Of a stretch of DNA of 64,000 nucleotides, positions 13,276-26,022 are shown piece by piece. The translations under genes and the position numbers were made by a program. Position 1 is the first letter of the stretch. Every line of letters starts with the position of its first letter. Source of the DNA: Chrysoperla carnea (Eukaryota > Arthropoda > Insecta > Neuroptera > Chrysopidae); assembly GCF_905475395.1 (NCBI RefSeq), contig NC_058338.1, positions 73,047,435 to 73,111,434 of the forward strand, given 5' to 3'. Under the pieces are notes generated by a model. The model was not told where the DNA came from, ran no database searches, and worked only from the letters and a program-made list of their open reading frames with translations.

Positions 13276-13464
13276 ATTTTCAACACCCACGCATAGATCC
13301 TGTTATGATACTTTTTTTTATAATCAACAGGAGACTAAGGGCTCTAAAACCGTGAATCAGAACACTGGGCAGTAGTGTTCTGATTCACGGTTTTAGAGCC
13401 CTTAGTCTCCTGTTGATTATAAAAAAAAGTATCATAACAGGATCTATGCGTGGATGTTGAAAAT
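13276..13464. repeat. Near-perfect 91-bp inverted repeat with 7-bp spacer
   Basis: Arms 13276-13366 and 13374-13464 are reverse complements with a single mismatch (13286 against 13454), around the spacer GGGCAGT. No terminal motif or target duplication is evident. A transcript would form one long hairpin. Such clean arms imply recent origin, strong constraint, or a foldback artefact of sequencing or assembly. Confidence 0.95.
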
Positions 13465-13714
13465 CTTAACTAATGGTGGAAGCGATGAGAAGTCAAAAAA
13501 GTGTATAATATTTGTACTATTAAGATATTTTTAGCATTTAATTAATGGTTGATGAGTTCTTTCAATTGAATATCTGTGTAAGCCTGGTTAAAAATGAGAG
13601 GAAGGTGTGTGAGGAGATTAAGATCAGAGAAGGAACAGAGCTTATTTTCAAAATGGGACCCTTTTCAAGTCAAAGCAAATCATTTATGGTTCAAGAGACA
13701 GATAATGAACAGAA

Positions 13715-14242
13715 TACAGTACGACCTTAATAAAACGTATCTCAATATAACGACTTTAACGATTTAACAAATTCTTCAGAATCCCCTAGAATTGTCCTTA
13801 AGAATCAATCAAAAAAAAGTGCAAATATTTTCAACTATCAAAAAAAAAAAAGTAAATACTGCTAATTAACGAATATTATCAACCCAAAACTTTTATATAA
13901 CATTCCCACCCACCAATATAAGACTCTTAATCCCAAAGTATGTGATTCATATCGCAACAGGTTCCGACACGGTTTTTTCATATTATTGTTTGGTGGAAAG
14001 TAACATAAACACTATTGCTCCTCACGATTGTTAAAGTTTCAAGTTGCAATAGCTCAGAAACGTAAAATTTGTTCCTTATTAGTCGCAGAAAACAACATTA
14101 ATTTCCTCTTTATAGCAAAAAGACCAACCTATAACCTCAATATAACAAACCTCAGTTTAACGAATTACTTGATATAACAAATTTGTTATATATTAATATA
14201 TACTTGTTCCCTTCCGATTTGTTATACCAAGGTTACACTGTA
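13715..14242. mobile_element. Pogo/Tigger-like element remnant
   Basis: Begins TACAGTACGACCTTAATA and ends CCAAGGTTACACTGTA, which are imperfect inverted repeats inside TA dinucleotides. The interior next to both ends repeats ATATAACGA/GATATAACAAA motifs typical of pogo-type termini. There is no intact transposase; the interior is AT-rich. The class call rests on terminal sequence style only. Confidence 0.55.
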
Positions 14243-14331
14243 TTTGGTCTCGTAAGGATAGGAGATTTCGGGTGAATCACATAAAATTCTGAAATAAATA
14301 GACCAAAAAATACTTCGTTTATTCAAATCTC

Positions 14332-14460
14332 ATGCAGCACATCCAATGGCTTAGTCATCATATGGAACGAGGGCCTAGGAAGAGAATGCCTAAGAAGATT
14401 TTTTATCGTATTATAAATGAATCAAGGAGAAAAGATAGATCAAAGAAGAGTGTACACTGA
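14332..14460 (+). pseudogene. Decayed non-LTR retrotransposon C-terminal fragment
   Basis: One frame encodes IQWLSHHMERG followed by RMPKKIFYRII and a basic RRKDRSKK stretch before a stop. This resembles the tail found at the end of many insect LINE reverse transcriptases (consensus style: LRWLGHV.R, RMPKK, GRP/RRW). Only about 40 codons remain, and the reverse transcriptase itself is absent. It abuts the pogo-like element. The identification is from remembered motif style. Confidence 0.5.
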
Positions 14461-15342
14461 AAAGAAGAAAATGTACGAATTAGCTCTTTCTCCCATTATG
14501 GGCTATTTAAGTTTAATACTCACATTTGTGATTTTAATTATAATGGATTGACTTTCTGAAGTATAATATTAAAATTTTTTTTGTATTTGTTTACACATTT
14601 AATAAACACATTCAAGTAATTTTTATATGAATGAGAATTTTATTCATTTTGTAATGCAATGATAAAAAAGTCATGTGAATATCAAAGGCGTATTTTCTAT
14701 AAAACCATGTTCTGTTATCAATAGACAAAATGAGAAACCCTGAAAAGTGTTTTGCGAAAAATCAACAGATCCTGATTTTTCAGTTCATAATCTGTCATAT
14801 TTTTTGTACTTTGTTTTTCATGTTGGCAAATACCCTTTGAGTCCATATTGCGGAAATTACACTAATCTCATTTCGAACCAGTAAGATATGGGAAAAACGT
14901 TTAAAAGTAGGTTCATAAATATTTTTCGTAAAACATATTTTTGAATTGTCTCGAAAATCAGTGCAGTATTTTAATTGTTTTGCCTTTTTCACCTTTCCGG
15001 AAATATGTACAGCCATAGTATTTCAGAGGTACGAAAGGCTCCCTAGAATGTCCCCATATAAGCTCCAGCTTGGGTAGGGGTGAAACTGGTCCATCTCCAC
15101 AGTAAGTAATTAAAATTTGGTTTCTCAACGTTTTCGAAACAAGGTGGGGCACATTGGTTACTCAACAATTCTGAAACTTCAATTTAACTCATGTAATTCC
15201 TTCCATAATAAAATATTTGCATTGATTTTGTCGGGCGTTAATTAGTAGAATTCCATTATAAACTAAAAAAATCAAATTATTTAGCAATTTCAAATAATAA
15301 TGGATTTTGCAAAATAATTTTGTTTATTTTATTTAAAATATT

Positions 15343-15904
15343 TTAAGGTAGTACCTACACGAAAGTGATATTCCAAGAATTTCTCAAAACTCAGAATATA
15401 AAATATTTAATTCATAATACACTTGCTGTTAAAATTAGAAGATGATTTACCATGCCATACATGAGATATTAGCAATTAAAAGTGACGCAATTTGTACGTG
15501 TACATGGGAGAAGTGTATAAAAATACACAAATTTACAAATATTATATTTATTTACCAATGAATGACGTCCACCATCTCTATGAAAAACTAATATAATGTA
15601 GAATACTATATTTAGAAAATATATAAATAAAAATAAAAATTATTTACCATATAGTTTCGATAAAAAACTTAAATAAATAACTCGTTTTAGCGATGATTTT
15701 TGTGGAAAGCATATAAAAACTAATGGTAAAGATAGATATCAAAGTATGTGTGTGTATACGTATAGAATATATAATTGTGAGTAACTACAGTCTTTTGAAA
15801 ATAATATATGGTATATGTATAATAGTCATAGCACAGATAATGCACTGAATGATAGTATTAGTCCAAAACTTTTTGACTGGACGGTCGCGGAGGAACTACC
15901 TTAA
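15343..15904. mobile_element. TTAAGG-ended inverted-repeat element, 562 bp
   Basis: Left end TTAAGGTAGTACCTACACGA and right end (reverse complement) TTAAGGTAGTTCCTCCGCGA match at 17 of 20 positions. The outer TTAAGGTAGT is shared with family C, but the interior is different. No open reading frame of note. The pair suggests two non-autonomous families mobilised by one enzyme. Confidence 0.65.
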
Positions 15905-18900
15905 ATCCGATATTGTATTTAATTGCTTAAGGACAACATTTACGGTATACCTATATTATCTATATACTTCACAATTTAAGTTTTTTTAAAAAAATAATAG
16001 CACTAAGTTTGGAAAGTTACCTGCCGTAACTTTATCCCTACCAAACTGATAGAGAATCAACGCAGAGTAAAAACTACACTTCGAGTTAAAAGATCAAGAT
16101 AGAATTCCTTATAAAGATCTTGAAATGCAGGAAATTATTCATCCTGGTAGGCATGCCTCCCCTTAAACGGGTAAAGTTACGACGGGGGAGACGCTGGCAG
16201 CTGAAGCTTTATAATTTAAATAGATTGGAAATCTTGAGCAACACTTTACAAATAGGAGGAGACAAGCCGTCAGTGTTTTATTACAATTGTAGTTATATTT
16301 ATTTCACGTCTGAATAAGCAATAATGCCTTTTTTTTGGTCATTTCAATTGTTTACATCATGCAAAGACGTGTCGGATATAATATAACTTAATATTCTACT
16401 TAAAAAACTTATTTTTAATTTCATTGATTACAACACAAATCACAATTACTTTTCTTTGCAATTTAATTAAATATAGACTAAGAGCCCTCAATAAAAAGAA
16501 TATAAAGTGCTGCACAGCCTAGACCTCTCGAGAGGAGCCCTAATCGGGATTTTTTTTATATGAATTGAACCATCACACCTACAGATTTCAGTGTGCAAAA
16601 TACTTCTCTTGCATATAATGTAAATATTCCCCTGGATCAAACATTATTGATTCCGAAAGACAAAGTTTTGTTTTGAAAGTATAATTTATGTGGCAAGATT
16701 TAAGTTGACTATCTAAGACCTAAGCAACATGGTAAGATTGACAAATAATATTTCTAACTTGTAAAATTGAATAAAATTATCGAAAATTTATTTCAAATCA
16801 TATAAAATAAAATCATAGGCTTGGAAACACTGATACGAAATTTCAAAACTTTTGTTACTCTATTGTGGCTCGGTAATAGGTCGAATTATCTACATTATTC
16901 TTAATCTAGGTAAATGATAGTAATAGCGTTCTTCACTGGAGGGCTACAGCGGTATTTGATACTGTTGGAAAAGTATGAAGTTTGATCGAACGAAAATAAA
17001 TAACATAACACCTTAACATAATCAATGTTTACTTAATTTGATTTTTTGTCAGTGTTTCCAAGTCTATCAATTGTTCTCTAAAAAAGTTTTATCATTGATA
17101 TTAATGCCAATTTTGATTAAACATTGGTTAACAAGTAGAAATTTTAAAAATAATGTCTGTTTGACCTTCAAATTTTTATTGTTTTTATTCATTGTATACA
17201 GCAGGTGTTCAAAAAATAAGTTTTTATCCTCAAATAAAAAAAGTATCAGCGATTCTCATCGCCGTTTTCCAAAAAAATTAGAAATAAAAAGAAATTTTTT
17301 TTTGAAATATCATTCTCGAAAGTTACAGACTTAATGTATCGTGAATTTACATCAGATTCTGATAAAAATCTTTTACTAAGGTAAATCGCACCAAAAAATT
17401 CAAAACTTTGTAGTTACAGAAATTGATGCTGATAAAAGAAAAATATGATTCTTTATTGGAATTCCGTGATACCAATATAAAGAATCAGGTCGCCAGAGAC
17501 CAATCTCCGAGATTGTGAAGATATTCATAGTTCTCTATAATCGAGTCTAATATTCCCTTTAAGTTTTCTCTGACATTTCAAGAATCTCGAAATTCCCTGA
17601 CATTTTCAGATCATACATATTTGTCAGTCAATGAAAAACTACCAGCTCAAATTTGGTGGCGAATATAATAAAACGAAATAGGAGCTTTTTTTAACTCTGT
17701 ACCTACCTCTCTTCTAAGCCCATCAGTAAGGAGATTTTGGCTCAATAGTCTTCAGATATACTTGAAGGTTTCCTATCACTTTGCGAAACAGAGTTGACAT
17801 AAGGTACATCCATAATATTATTTATTCTTTATTAGCAAAAAAATTCGAAAAAAACAGATTTCCGCTGAATTCATTTATTTGAATGCCATTTTTACATGAA
17901 TCAGCTGTTTAAACAATGGAGGCGGAAATAATAAAATGATATTAAAAATTTTTTTTTTTTAGATTGTTAATTTATTAAAAACTCAACAACATAGAAATAG
18001 CTTTTCTAGCTTTTCATTATTATATATGGTACCTAAATTTTCTACTTCAATCACATTTCAATCCAATTAGTCAATAAATTTCGGCAATCAACTTTCTAAC
18101 AATTCAGATTTTAAAATCTCAGGTGTAATAATCGGTATTGCCCTGGTAAGTGATAATTTCCTTTTAATTTTTGTAATTTTGCCATGTTTTCTCTTTGGGC
18201 TACTTTCGAAAATTCATTTTTCTCATTTTCGAAATTTCTGTTATGTTCGTACATTTTCAACACTCAAATTTCAAACCCTAAGCCATGCGGCAGTGATTAT
18301 AAACTAGCAAGACTTGACTATATATTTTTCTTTAGAGTGAAACTTCTATATCTTTGCATTAAAGCTCGCTAACGAAATTATTTGACTCTCGAAAAAAAAA
18401 AAATTAGATCAAAACATGTTTGCTTTTTTGTGAGGAACAGCTTTCTAGTTTAGAGTGTTCTCTTAAAAGTAATGAAGGCCAAATTCAAGGTGTTTAAAAA
18501 ATGCTACTTTTTATCTCAGAGGTAAACTTTTTCTGTGGGGGGATGACCTCTCAAAACCCTCCCTCCCACCCTCTCGCGCATGGGCCAGTTAAGAATCACT
18601 AATACAAAATTTTATGGGTACATCTCTGATAAACACTCTGTATAATAAGCCGCACAGCATTTTTAAAATTCATAACGGTTATTAAATATATACCACATAA
18701 AGGCTAGTCCTATTAAAAATTATTAGGTACTAAATTATAAATTTTATTTGAATATAATTAATAATTACACGTACCCGTGTAAGATGAATAATAATAATTC
18801 ATGTGAGATGACTGGAGTATCATTATCAGACACTTATTTTGAATAAATTAAAAGGTTAAAAAGTAATAAATAGGAAATTGACCTTTATTGTCCCAACACA

Positions 18901-19163
18901 TTTATATCTGATTGATTTTATATTAATCGATGTAAATAAAAACTTGGTGTAAATAATCCACATATCCTCTATATACAAGTATCTGATAATATTGTATAAA
19001 AAAAATACGTTGTTATATCATATTGCATCGTTTCGGCATCTCAAATTGCAACGGATAAAAAAAATCCTAGAAAATGGGGTAAAGTTGTTTGTAAAACATA
19101 CCTAATTATATTCAAATTAAATGTTTCTGTTCATTTAACTTGTAAAGCTCCTGGAATTTAAAC

Positions 19164-19290
19164 TACAGTGGAGTCCCACTATTAGTCGCAGCCACTAGCT
19201 TAATTAGTCCAGCTATTCAATTAACAGCTTAACCTTTTTACTAAACGGCGCCGTTCCACTAACGGTCTCAACGATATTCAGCAACTCAGT
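19164..19290 (+). mobile_element. Possible pogo-like element end
   Basis: TACAGTGGAGTCCCACTATTAG resembles the terminal repeat style of pogo/Tigger elements (CAGTGGAACCTC and similar), followed by a GC-richer stretch. No matching opposite end was found, so only a fragment is claimed. Confidence 0.35.
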
Positions 19291-19910
19291 CACACAGCTA
19301 GGTAAATGACTTAAATCGATAACGCTTAACAACTTGCCTAGTTTAGTCATTTAAATTTAGTTCCAATTTCTGCCACCTGGCGCTGAAACAGCTTGATTAC
19401 GTTGACGCCAAAAAAATAGAATGGAAGGACGTAATGAGCATGGTAGGTACTATTAAAAACTAGTTTTTATGGCAAGAGTTAACTTGCCATTTATCTGAAT
19501 GGTTTTTTTCTGAAGGCTTGTTGAAGGTTTCTTACATTTTCAAATTTTTAAAATCACAATCCTGTAACTGACTATAACCATCGGAATATAAATGATAACA
19601 CATCAACTAGTTGTTAAATATTTATAAGTAATATATTTATTTTATTTATTTTTTTCAAAATCACTTTAAAAAGCACATAATAATAGATACATTTAATAAA
19701 AATAAAAGAAACATTCGCACATAAAATTAATGAATTAATGAATACTGACCCAAACAATATGTAAATATTTTATGAACATTAAATATTATTGTTTTTCCTT
19801 CGTAATATTTTAACGAATTTGATTTTCTTTTGTTAGCACAATTATACATTAAATATTCTCCTATTTACAAAGTTACATACAAAAGAAACAATTAAATTAT
19901 ACAAATATTT

Positions 19911-22900
19911 CTACAAAATTTCTAGATCACAATGTCGTATTTCTGGATACTTTTTCTACAACAAAGAAAAAACGTAAATTAGTACTAAAAATTACAAAAT
20001 ATTCAAACAAACTTTTAAAATGAATTTTAAAGTTTTCGAATCTACAGATCAAAAAACTAAACCATTTAATTATTTTTCGTAAATTTTCCTTTGAGAAATC
20101 TGATGCGTGCATCATGATTCAGTCCGTCAGATTCATGAATCGTAAATTTCGAATGTTATTTCAAATGCTTTTGTCTGCTAAACGGTAACAATTTCTATAA
20201 AATGTTGGCAAAACAGTCTCGTTTCATTTGAAGAAAACATTTAATAAGTGAATCTCTAAATTATTTCAAGGAAGAATATGTTTATTTATTATTAATGCGA
20301 AATTTACGATTCATGAATCCGAGTTTTTTATCAGTGGTGTGGAAAACTGATTTGTCGGATGAGCTGTAATGTAGGTTGCATATAAAAACTTTTAATTATA
20401 CTTTAAATGTCTATCTGTTCATAATATTAGTCCAATAAAATGAAGATTTAAACTACCATCAAAACGGAAGCCTGCATTTTTGAATATAAGTTCGTTTTGA
20501 CATTTTGAAGTAAGCATAGTTTAAAAATATTGAATTCTATTAAGGGGGAAGAAAAAACAATAAAAACTACCCCTAAAATCACTTTTTTGAAAATATCTCG
20601 AAAACATACGATATGGAAAAAAGTTTTAAATAAAAAATATAGATATCAAAAGTTTTTTATAAAATCATTTCTAATCACTTTTGACGCATTTGCAATAGAA
20701 ACCGAGATATTTGTAATAATCAAATCTAATTTATATATCAGCCCCATAAAATATGAAAAAATTTCTCTTAGGAAAAACCCCCCAAAAATGACCTTTTTCA
20801 GTTCTATACATGCTAGAAAGAAGGGATTTTTTATAGCGGTTGAGCTATAAATTAGATTTGATTATTGAAAATATTTCGGTTTCTATTACGTCTCAAAAGT
20901 GATTAATAAGTTTTCAATTTTAATAAATATGAAAAGTTCCTTTCTTTTTTGCAGGTCCTTCCTGACTCTCCAAAAAGTGAACACTTTGATAATATAATTT
21001 GATAATTAGTTACGTTAAGGTTGGATAATTCTTAAATAACGTACCTTAAGTTTTAATTCAATTCGATCGATTTCTGCGCCCATCATATCAACAATATTTT
21101 CTGAATGTTTTAGAATAAAACCTTCTAATTCATCAATATTTTGAAATGATTTTACTTCCTAGTAAAATAAATTTAAAAATAAATTAACACACTTAGACGA
21201 ATCAAATACTTTGATTAAATTTTACCTCCAACATAGCATTTAAATCCTGTTTATCTAAATATGATCGAGTTAATTCCCTTCCATCAAAATCGACTTCTGC
21301 TTTATATCGAACCAGGGAATTTCCCATATCAATACCTATAAAAAATTATATTTATCTTACAGGATTCAAATATATGATTCAGACAAATTATTCTTAACGT
21401 AACACATTATTTTATTTTGCAGATTTATTTACCTTTAACATCGTGGATAGCTCGTATCATAATATCAGCTTCTAATTCAGCATTAATTTTCGATATATGT
21501 TCCTCGGGTATTGATCTACCAACGAGAGCTGCAACATTTGTATAAATAATGAAAGAAGCAACAGCTCCTAAAATTGATCCAACCAAAAGCGAACCAACAG
21601 CATCTGGTATTGCAGAACCAGTTAATGAACTTAAACCCATACAGCCAGCGGCCAAAGCAACACCTGTTACAGCAGCTGTATCTTCTAACAGCACGACATT
21701 TACACTAGGATCTTGTCCACGCATTACTTAAAACAAATGTAAATTAAACTAAATATTTATTTTTTGGAATGTATCAACCTAAGATAAAAATTATGTCGTT
21801 TAAATCAACAATACAGAGCTTAAATCTTCGCCTTCATTAAAATTATTTAGTTGGCCTCTTTTAAACTGCAGGTTTTGAGAGAAAGAGGAATAATTCGAGA
21901 AGGCGATGATTGATTGAACGCATTTTAATATGAATAAAAAGATTAGAAAAGGCATTCAAGAAAACAATTCGAGTTGTAGAAAGTTGTATTCCTAATCAGT
22001 CAGCTAAATTCGTAAACGAATTAAAGGACAAAATCACGATAAATATCATCGATCAACTAGTATTAAGGGGCTATATCCAGTTAGAATTTCTAAAGAATCG
22101 CTTTTTTCGGAATTTTGGGATTTTTTCCATTTCCGGAATGTACATATAATTAAGTATATTCTCTGAAAATTTCAAGTTGATCCGAGAAATATTCACGAAG
22201 ATAAACGCATCAGAAAAAAATAAAACTTAATGAGTGCAAGATTTCTCCGAAACGGTTCGTTCGATCAATTTCGTATTTTTACACAATCTTTTTAGATATT
22301 TTCCCCAGGGATTAATCGAACGGATTAATGTATTCATCTATCGACTAAAGAAATTTTCTGGATTTTTTCATTTTGGATAATTTAAGCCAAAGATTTTTTT
22401 TTGGAGGACCTCGCCTACAGGAGGAGATTAAGTCATACTTTAGAGATCGCCTGCAGGAGCAGCACCATATAAAATTTTTGAAATCGGACAACGCGATCTT
22501 AAAATTAAAAAAATGTTCTATATGTATACGTTTTTCATATTTATGTAAAATAAATGTTCTTCCCAAAAAATGTTTTCGTTCAGTACTGGATATAACCGCT
22601 TAATTAGATTTGGTCTCTTACATTTCTTTTTGTACCGAACTTAAATTTCTCTTCTGTTGTTCTCGTTTTGAAGAGTCTATAAAACGATATTATTCAAAGG
22701 GGGGAACAAAAATACTGGAAAAAACTTGTAATGTGTGGTGAATTTGAAAAGGCCACCATGTATTATATTCATAAAATACTTACTATAATCTTTAATTTCC
22801 ATATTCTGTTCTTTTGCTCCTTTTTTAATCGAATTAATAGCTATATACAATGTTAAACCCTCTGATACAATTGATCCAGATAAAATAATATACGCCCAAA

Positions 22901-25900
22901 AGAAATCTGATATAGGTGTATTATCAACAAGTCCAGTAACTCCATGATAAAATGATAAACCTGCTCCAACACAAAATATTCCTACACCCGAAATTAATGA
23001 AGCTACATATTTCATGTTGCTATACCCGTATGGATGTACCGAATCTGGATTCTGTACAGATTTTTGTATACCATATGCTAAGATTAACTGATTAATTGTA
23101 TCCGCCAACGAATGTATACATTCAGAGAACATACTATGCGATCCTGTATACCACCAGGCAAAAAATTTTACAAAAAAATTTGTTGCATTTATAGCAACAG
23201 CTGTCATTACAACCTTGCCCGAACGTCCAAATAATCCTTGTGTTTTGGATACTTGTACTTCTCGACCTAATTCTTTTCGATAATTTTTTAAACGTCGTTT
23301 TATTGTGAATAAATTTTGTTGGTGCATTTTACGTTCTAGTACACGTTTGAATAATTCTTTTTGTAGATTCTCTTTTGAGCCCCATACGTCAACTGCTTTT
23401 TGTTCGACATCTTTACGCCAATATACAGTGATTGGTGGTTCACATTCATATGGGGATCGTCTTAATGTTTTTGGCAATGATTCTAAATCAGTTTGTTTTA
23501 ATGCAAAATCTTGCATTGCTCGTACTGGAGTTATATAATTTCGTTCTAATGTTGACACTGATAGATCTAAAGGTTTTCGTTTTCGAACTGGTTTTTCTGG
23601 AATGAAATAAATACATTATATAGAAAACTTTGAAAAATTGATTGTTTGTAGAGATTAAGCCATTTTGATTGGAGCCAACAGCTGACCAGTAACTGTCGTA
23701 GTTTACGACTTTATTACGAATTATAATTATTTCTGTATTTTGTATTATTCTAGAAATATCATATTATTTTGAACTGGATATTTTTGGTTAATTTTAAAAA
23801 ATGGTCTGTGCATGTAAAATCATAATTTATTTTTTGATAAATTTGTAATTGAAAATTGGACTTCCAAAGGGGCTAAAAACGTTTGTTTTTGTGGATTTTT
23901 ATTTCTGAAGTATTTATTGTTTAATTGAAATAATAATTCTATACTTACGAACTTCTTCAATTGTTTTATCAGCACCGAGATCCGTAACAGCGTCAAGTAT
24001 TTTATTTTTTAACTTTGTCAGCGATTCATCTTTCATTTCTGAATCAAGTTCTTTATGTGGACGAATTTCAATTTCTAAACTTTTCTCTTCTACACCATCT
24101 AATTGTACATCTTTCTTTGGTTTTTCACTAGGTTTTAGTATATCCATCCATTTCTTTTTATCACTTTCCACTTCCAAACTTTTCTCTTGTATATTATCTA
24201 ATATCACTTCACTCTTTTTTACGGTTACCGGTCTTTCAGTTTCATTCTCAACGGCCGATACTTGCGATGATAATATTGTCTCCACATTCCCATTTTCTGT
24301 ATCTTTCTTTTGATTTGCTAATATTTGTGAGCGGCAAAAATTTTGTTGTCTATTTTGTAAGCTAGTAAAATTTTTTGTACGAAACAAGTGAAATGGATTT
24401 CGTTGTAAGGTAACACTAAGGTGTCGTTTTGAATGACCTGTATAAATAAAAAAAGTCTAAGTCTAAACACTTACATTTACCTGCGTAATTTTAATTTCTT
24501 ATCGTAATGAAGAAATCTAGAAACATCTATAGCCACAAACTTTTGAATTAATTGTTTCATTTCAAAAGCGATAAGGAAGATAAATCTTCTTTTTAAAAAA
24601 ATCTCGTGCGTTAAATTAACAAAACTCCCTCTACATTCAATCTAAGAAAATAACTTTTTAAGGTTGAAAACCACACAATTAAAAAAAGTAATTTTTTAAA
24701 TCCGCAGATTTTTACTAAAAACGATGCTGAAAATAATTTTCAGGATAAAAAGAACTTTGTGTTAACACGGGTTAAGTTAGTTGAATTCTAAAAATCTATG
24801 GATTTCAAATAAATTTTAAGATTTGAAAGGTATTTTTCGGCAGTAATATCCGTTTGTGATATCAAACGCTCTCAATTAGTAAAACACAGAAATAAAAAAA
24901 TTATTTTTATCTGTTATGACAATTCTAAATTTTTTTTTCTACCATGCATATATGTAATATGAAAGGTATACTAAGTTTAGTCTCAAGATTGTAACGCTTA
25001 AAAATATTAATGCTTCACCCATTTCCGTCACACTCCGTCTGTCAACACATTAACTCACAAATGAAAAAAGATATCAAATTCAAGAAATTTTTACAGCGTA
25101 CTCAGGACGTAAAAAGTGAGGTCAAGTTCGTAAATGAGCAACATAGGTCAATTAGGTCTTGCCCTATGGGACCCATCTTGTAAACCGTTAGAGATAGAAC
25201 AAAAGTTTAAATGTAAAAAATCTTACTTATCAAAAAATAAACAACTTATGTTTGAAAATTTTTTTTCGTAAGCATCACTGTTTACCCGCGAGGGCGAAAA
25301 TTAGGCGTAAATTGTATAGTATATATTATATGGGGATATCAGTTATGTATCTGTGACATGTATGTATGAGTAATGTGATAGAGTAATCAACACTGTCATG
25401 GTATTTCAACAATTAACTCAGTCAATTGTTTGTTTTCACTTGTTTTTACCTTTTATCTATTGCAAAAAAAAAAAAAAAAATTCGCGATGTTATTGAAATT
25501 ATTTTTTGATCTTCCTTTTACAAATAAACGTGTTAAAAAAATTACAAAATAAATTCCTACGACTATTTTACAAAATAACTCTTGACCGACTAAGAGTTTT
25601 GAATGTAACATGCATACTTTAATTATAACAGTTTGCAGAAAATTTTTGAATTCTTGTGATCTTTGGAAAATATAGTTTTACTTCCTTTGGCAACCCTCCA
25701 ACTTGACATTCCAAATTTGGTATCATATCTTACATAGCTTTTTACTTGAATGTTTAAAGCTGGTTGCGTACAGATTAAATTAATAGAAGTTTTGTATATT
25801 AAATTTAATTTATTCCTTCAAACTAACATTTATTTTCAGTCTATGTTATGCGTTTTTTTTTTTTTTTTTTTGGAAGGTGTAAGTTTGACGGCTCTGAACT

Positions 25901-26022
25901 TTGTACTTTGCTCTAATTTATGAATACATACCTGAATGTACAACGTATAATTCTACGGTCGAATATGTAAACGGCATGCTATGGCAAACAGTTTTTGCAA
26001 GATGATAGGAACGCGTTAACAT
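19911..26022 (-). CDS. SLC30A9: Mitochondrial zinc transporter ZnT9 (SLC30A9), 7 exons, 651 aa
   Basis: Exons: 26022-25932, 24437-23949, 23596-22784, 21726-21433, 21335-21226, 21158-21045, 19955-19911 (1956 nt, in frame). Cation diffusion facilitator; the vertebrate orthologue exports zinc from mitochondria. Exon 1 and the start of exon 2 are basic and Ser/Arg-rich, as expected of a mitochondrial presequence. About residues 45-195 are charged and low in complexity, with a repeated EKSLE(V/I)E motif. NYITPVRA onward matches the ZnT9 N-domain. Transmembrane segments start at about residue 319. The metal-site motif HSLAD is at His355-Asp359. LLEDTAAV replaces the usual second HxxxD, as in ZnT9 proteins. 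AIHDVK, the FDGR..TRSYL segment and the final PEIRHCDLEIL match the family C-terminus. The protein is longer than human ZnT9 (568 aa), mainly at the N-terminus. Possible poly(A) signals (AATAAA on minus) lie at 19651-19636. Confidence 0.95.
20673..20904. repeat. Imperfect inverted repeat in the last ZnT9 intron
   Basis: The left arm (20673-20736) and right arm (20847-20904) pair through AATCACTTTTGA, AATAGAAACCGA and AATAATCAAATCTAAT, with scattered mismatches. The loop is about 110 bp. It resembles a decayed foldback element. No coding function. Confidence 0.6.
24940..25442 (+). repeat. Family A repeat, near-complete copy
   Basis: Lies in ZnT9 intron 1. It begins TACCATGCATATATG and ends at the family's hairpin end (CAATTAACTCAGTCAATTG, then TTTGTTTTCACTTG). 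Internal blocks include AGTCTCAAGATTGTAACGC, a decayed GTCY stretch (CCGTCTGTC) and GTTAGAGATAGAACAAAAG. Non-coding. Confidence 0.8.

Larger units (their letters stand above)
10248..19910. other. Intergenic repeat-rich spacer between sulfatase and ZnT9 genes
   Basis: No multi-exon gene can be built here. Recognisable contents are a tRNA-derived SINE (11239-11543), a long palindrome (13276-13464), a pogo-like element (13715-14242), a LINE tail (14332-14460), a TTAAGG-ended element (15343-15904) and a pogo-like end (19164-19290). The stretches 10248-11238, 11550-13270, 14470-15340 and 15910-19160 are AT-rich. I see nothing assignable in them, and their short open frames show no conserved motif. 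Confidence 0.6.

Noticed and set aside
20530..20850. Open frame of 106 codons
   Set aside because: Lies in the last ZnT9 intron over an inverted repeat; lysine/isoleucine-rich translation of AT-rich DNA, no motif.
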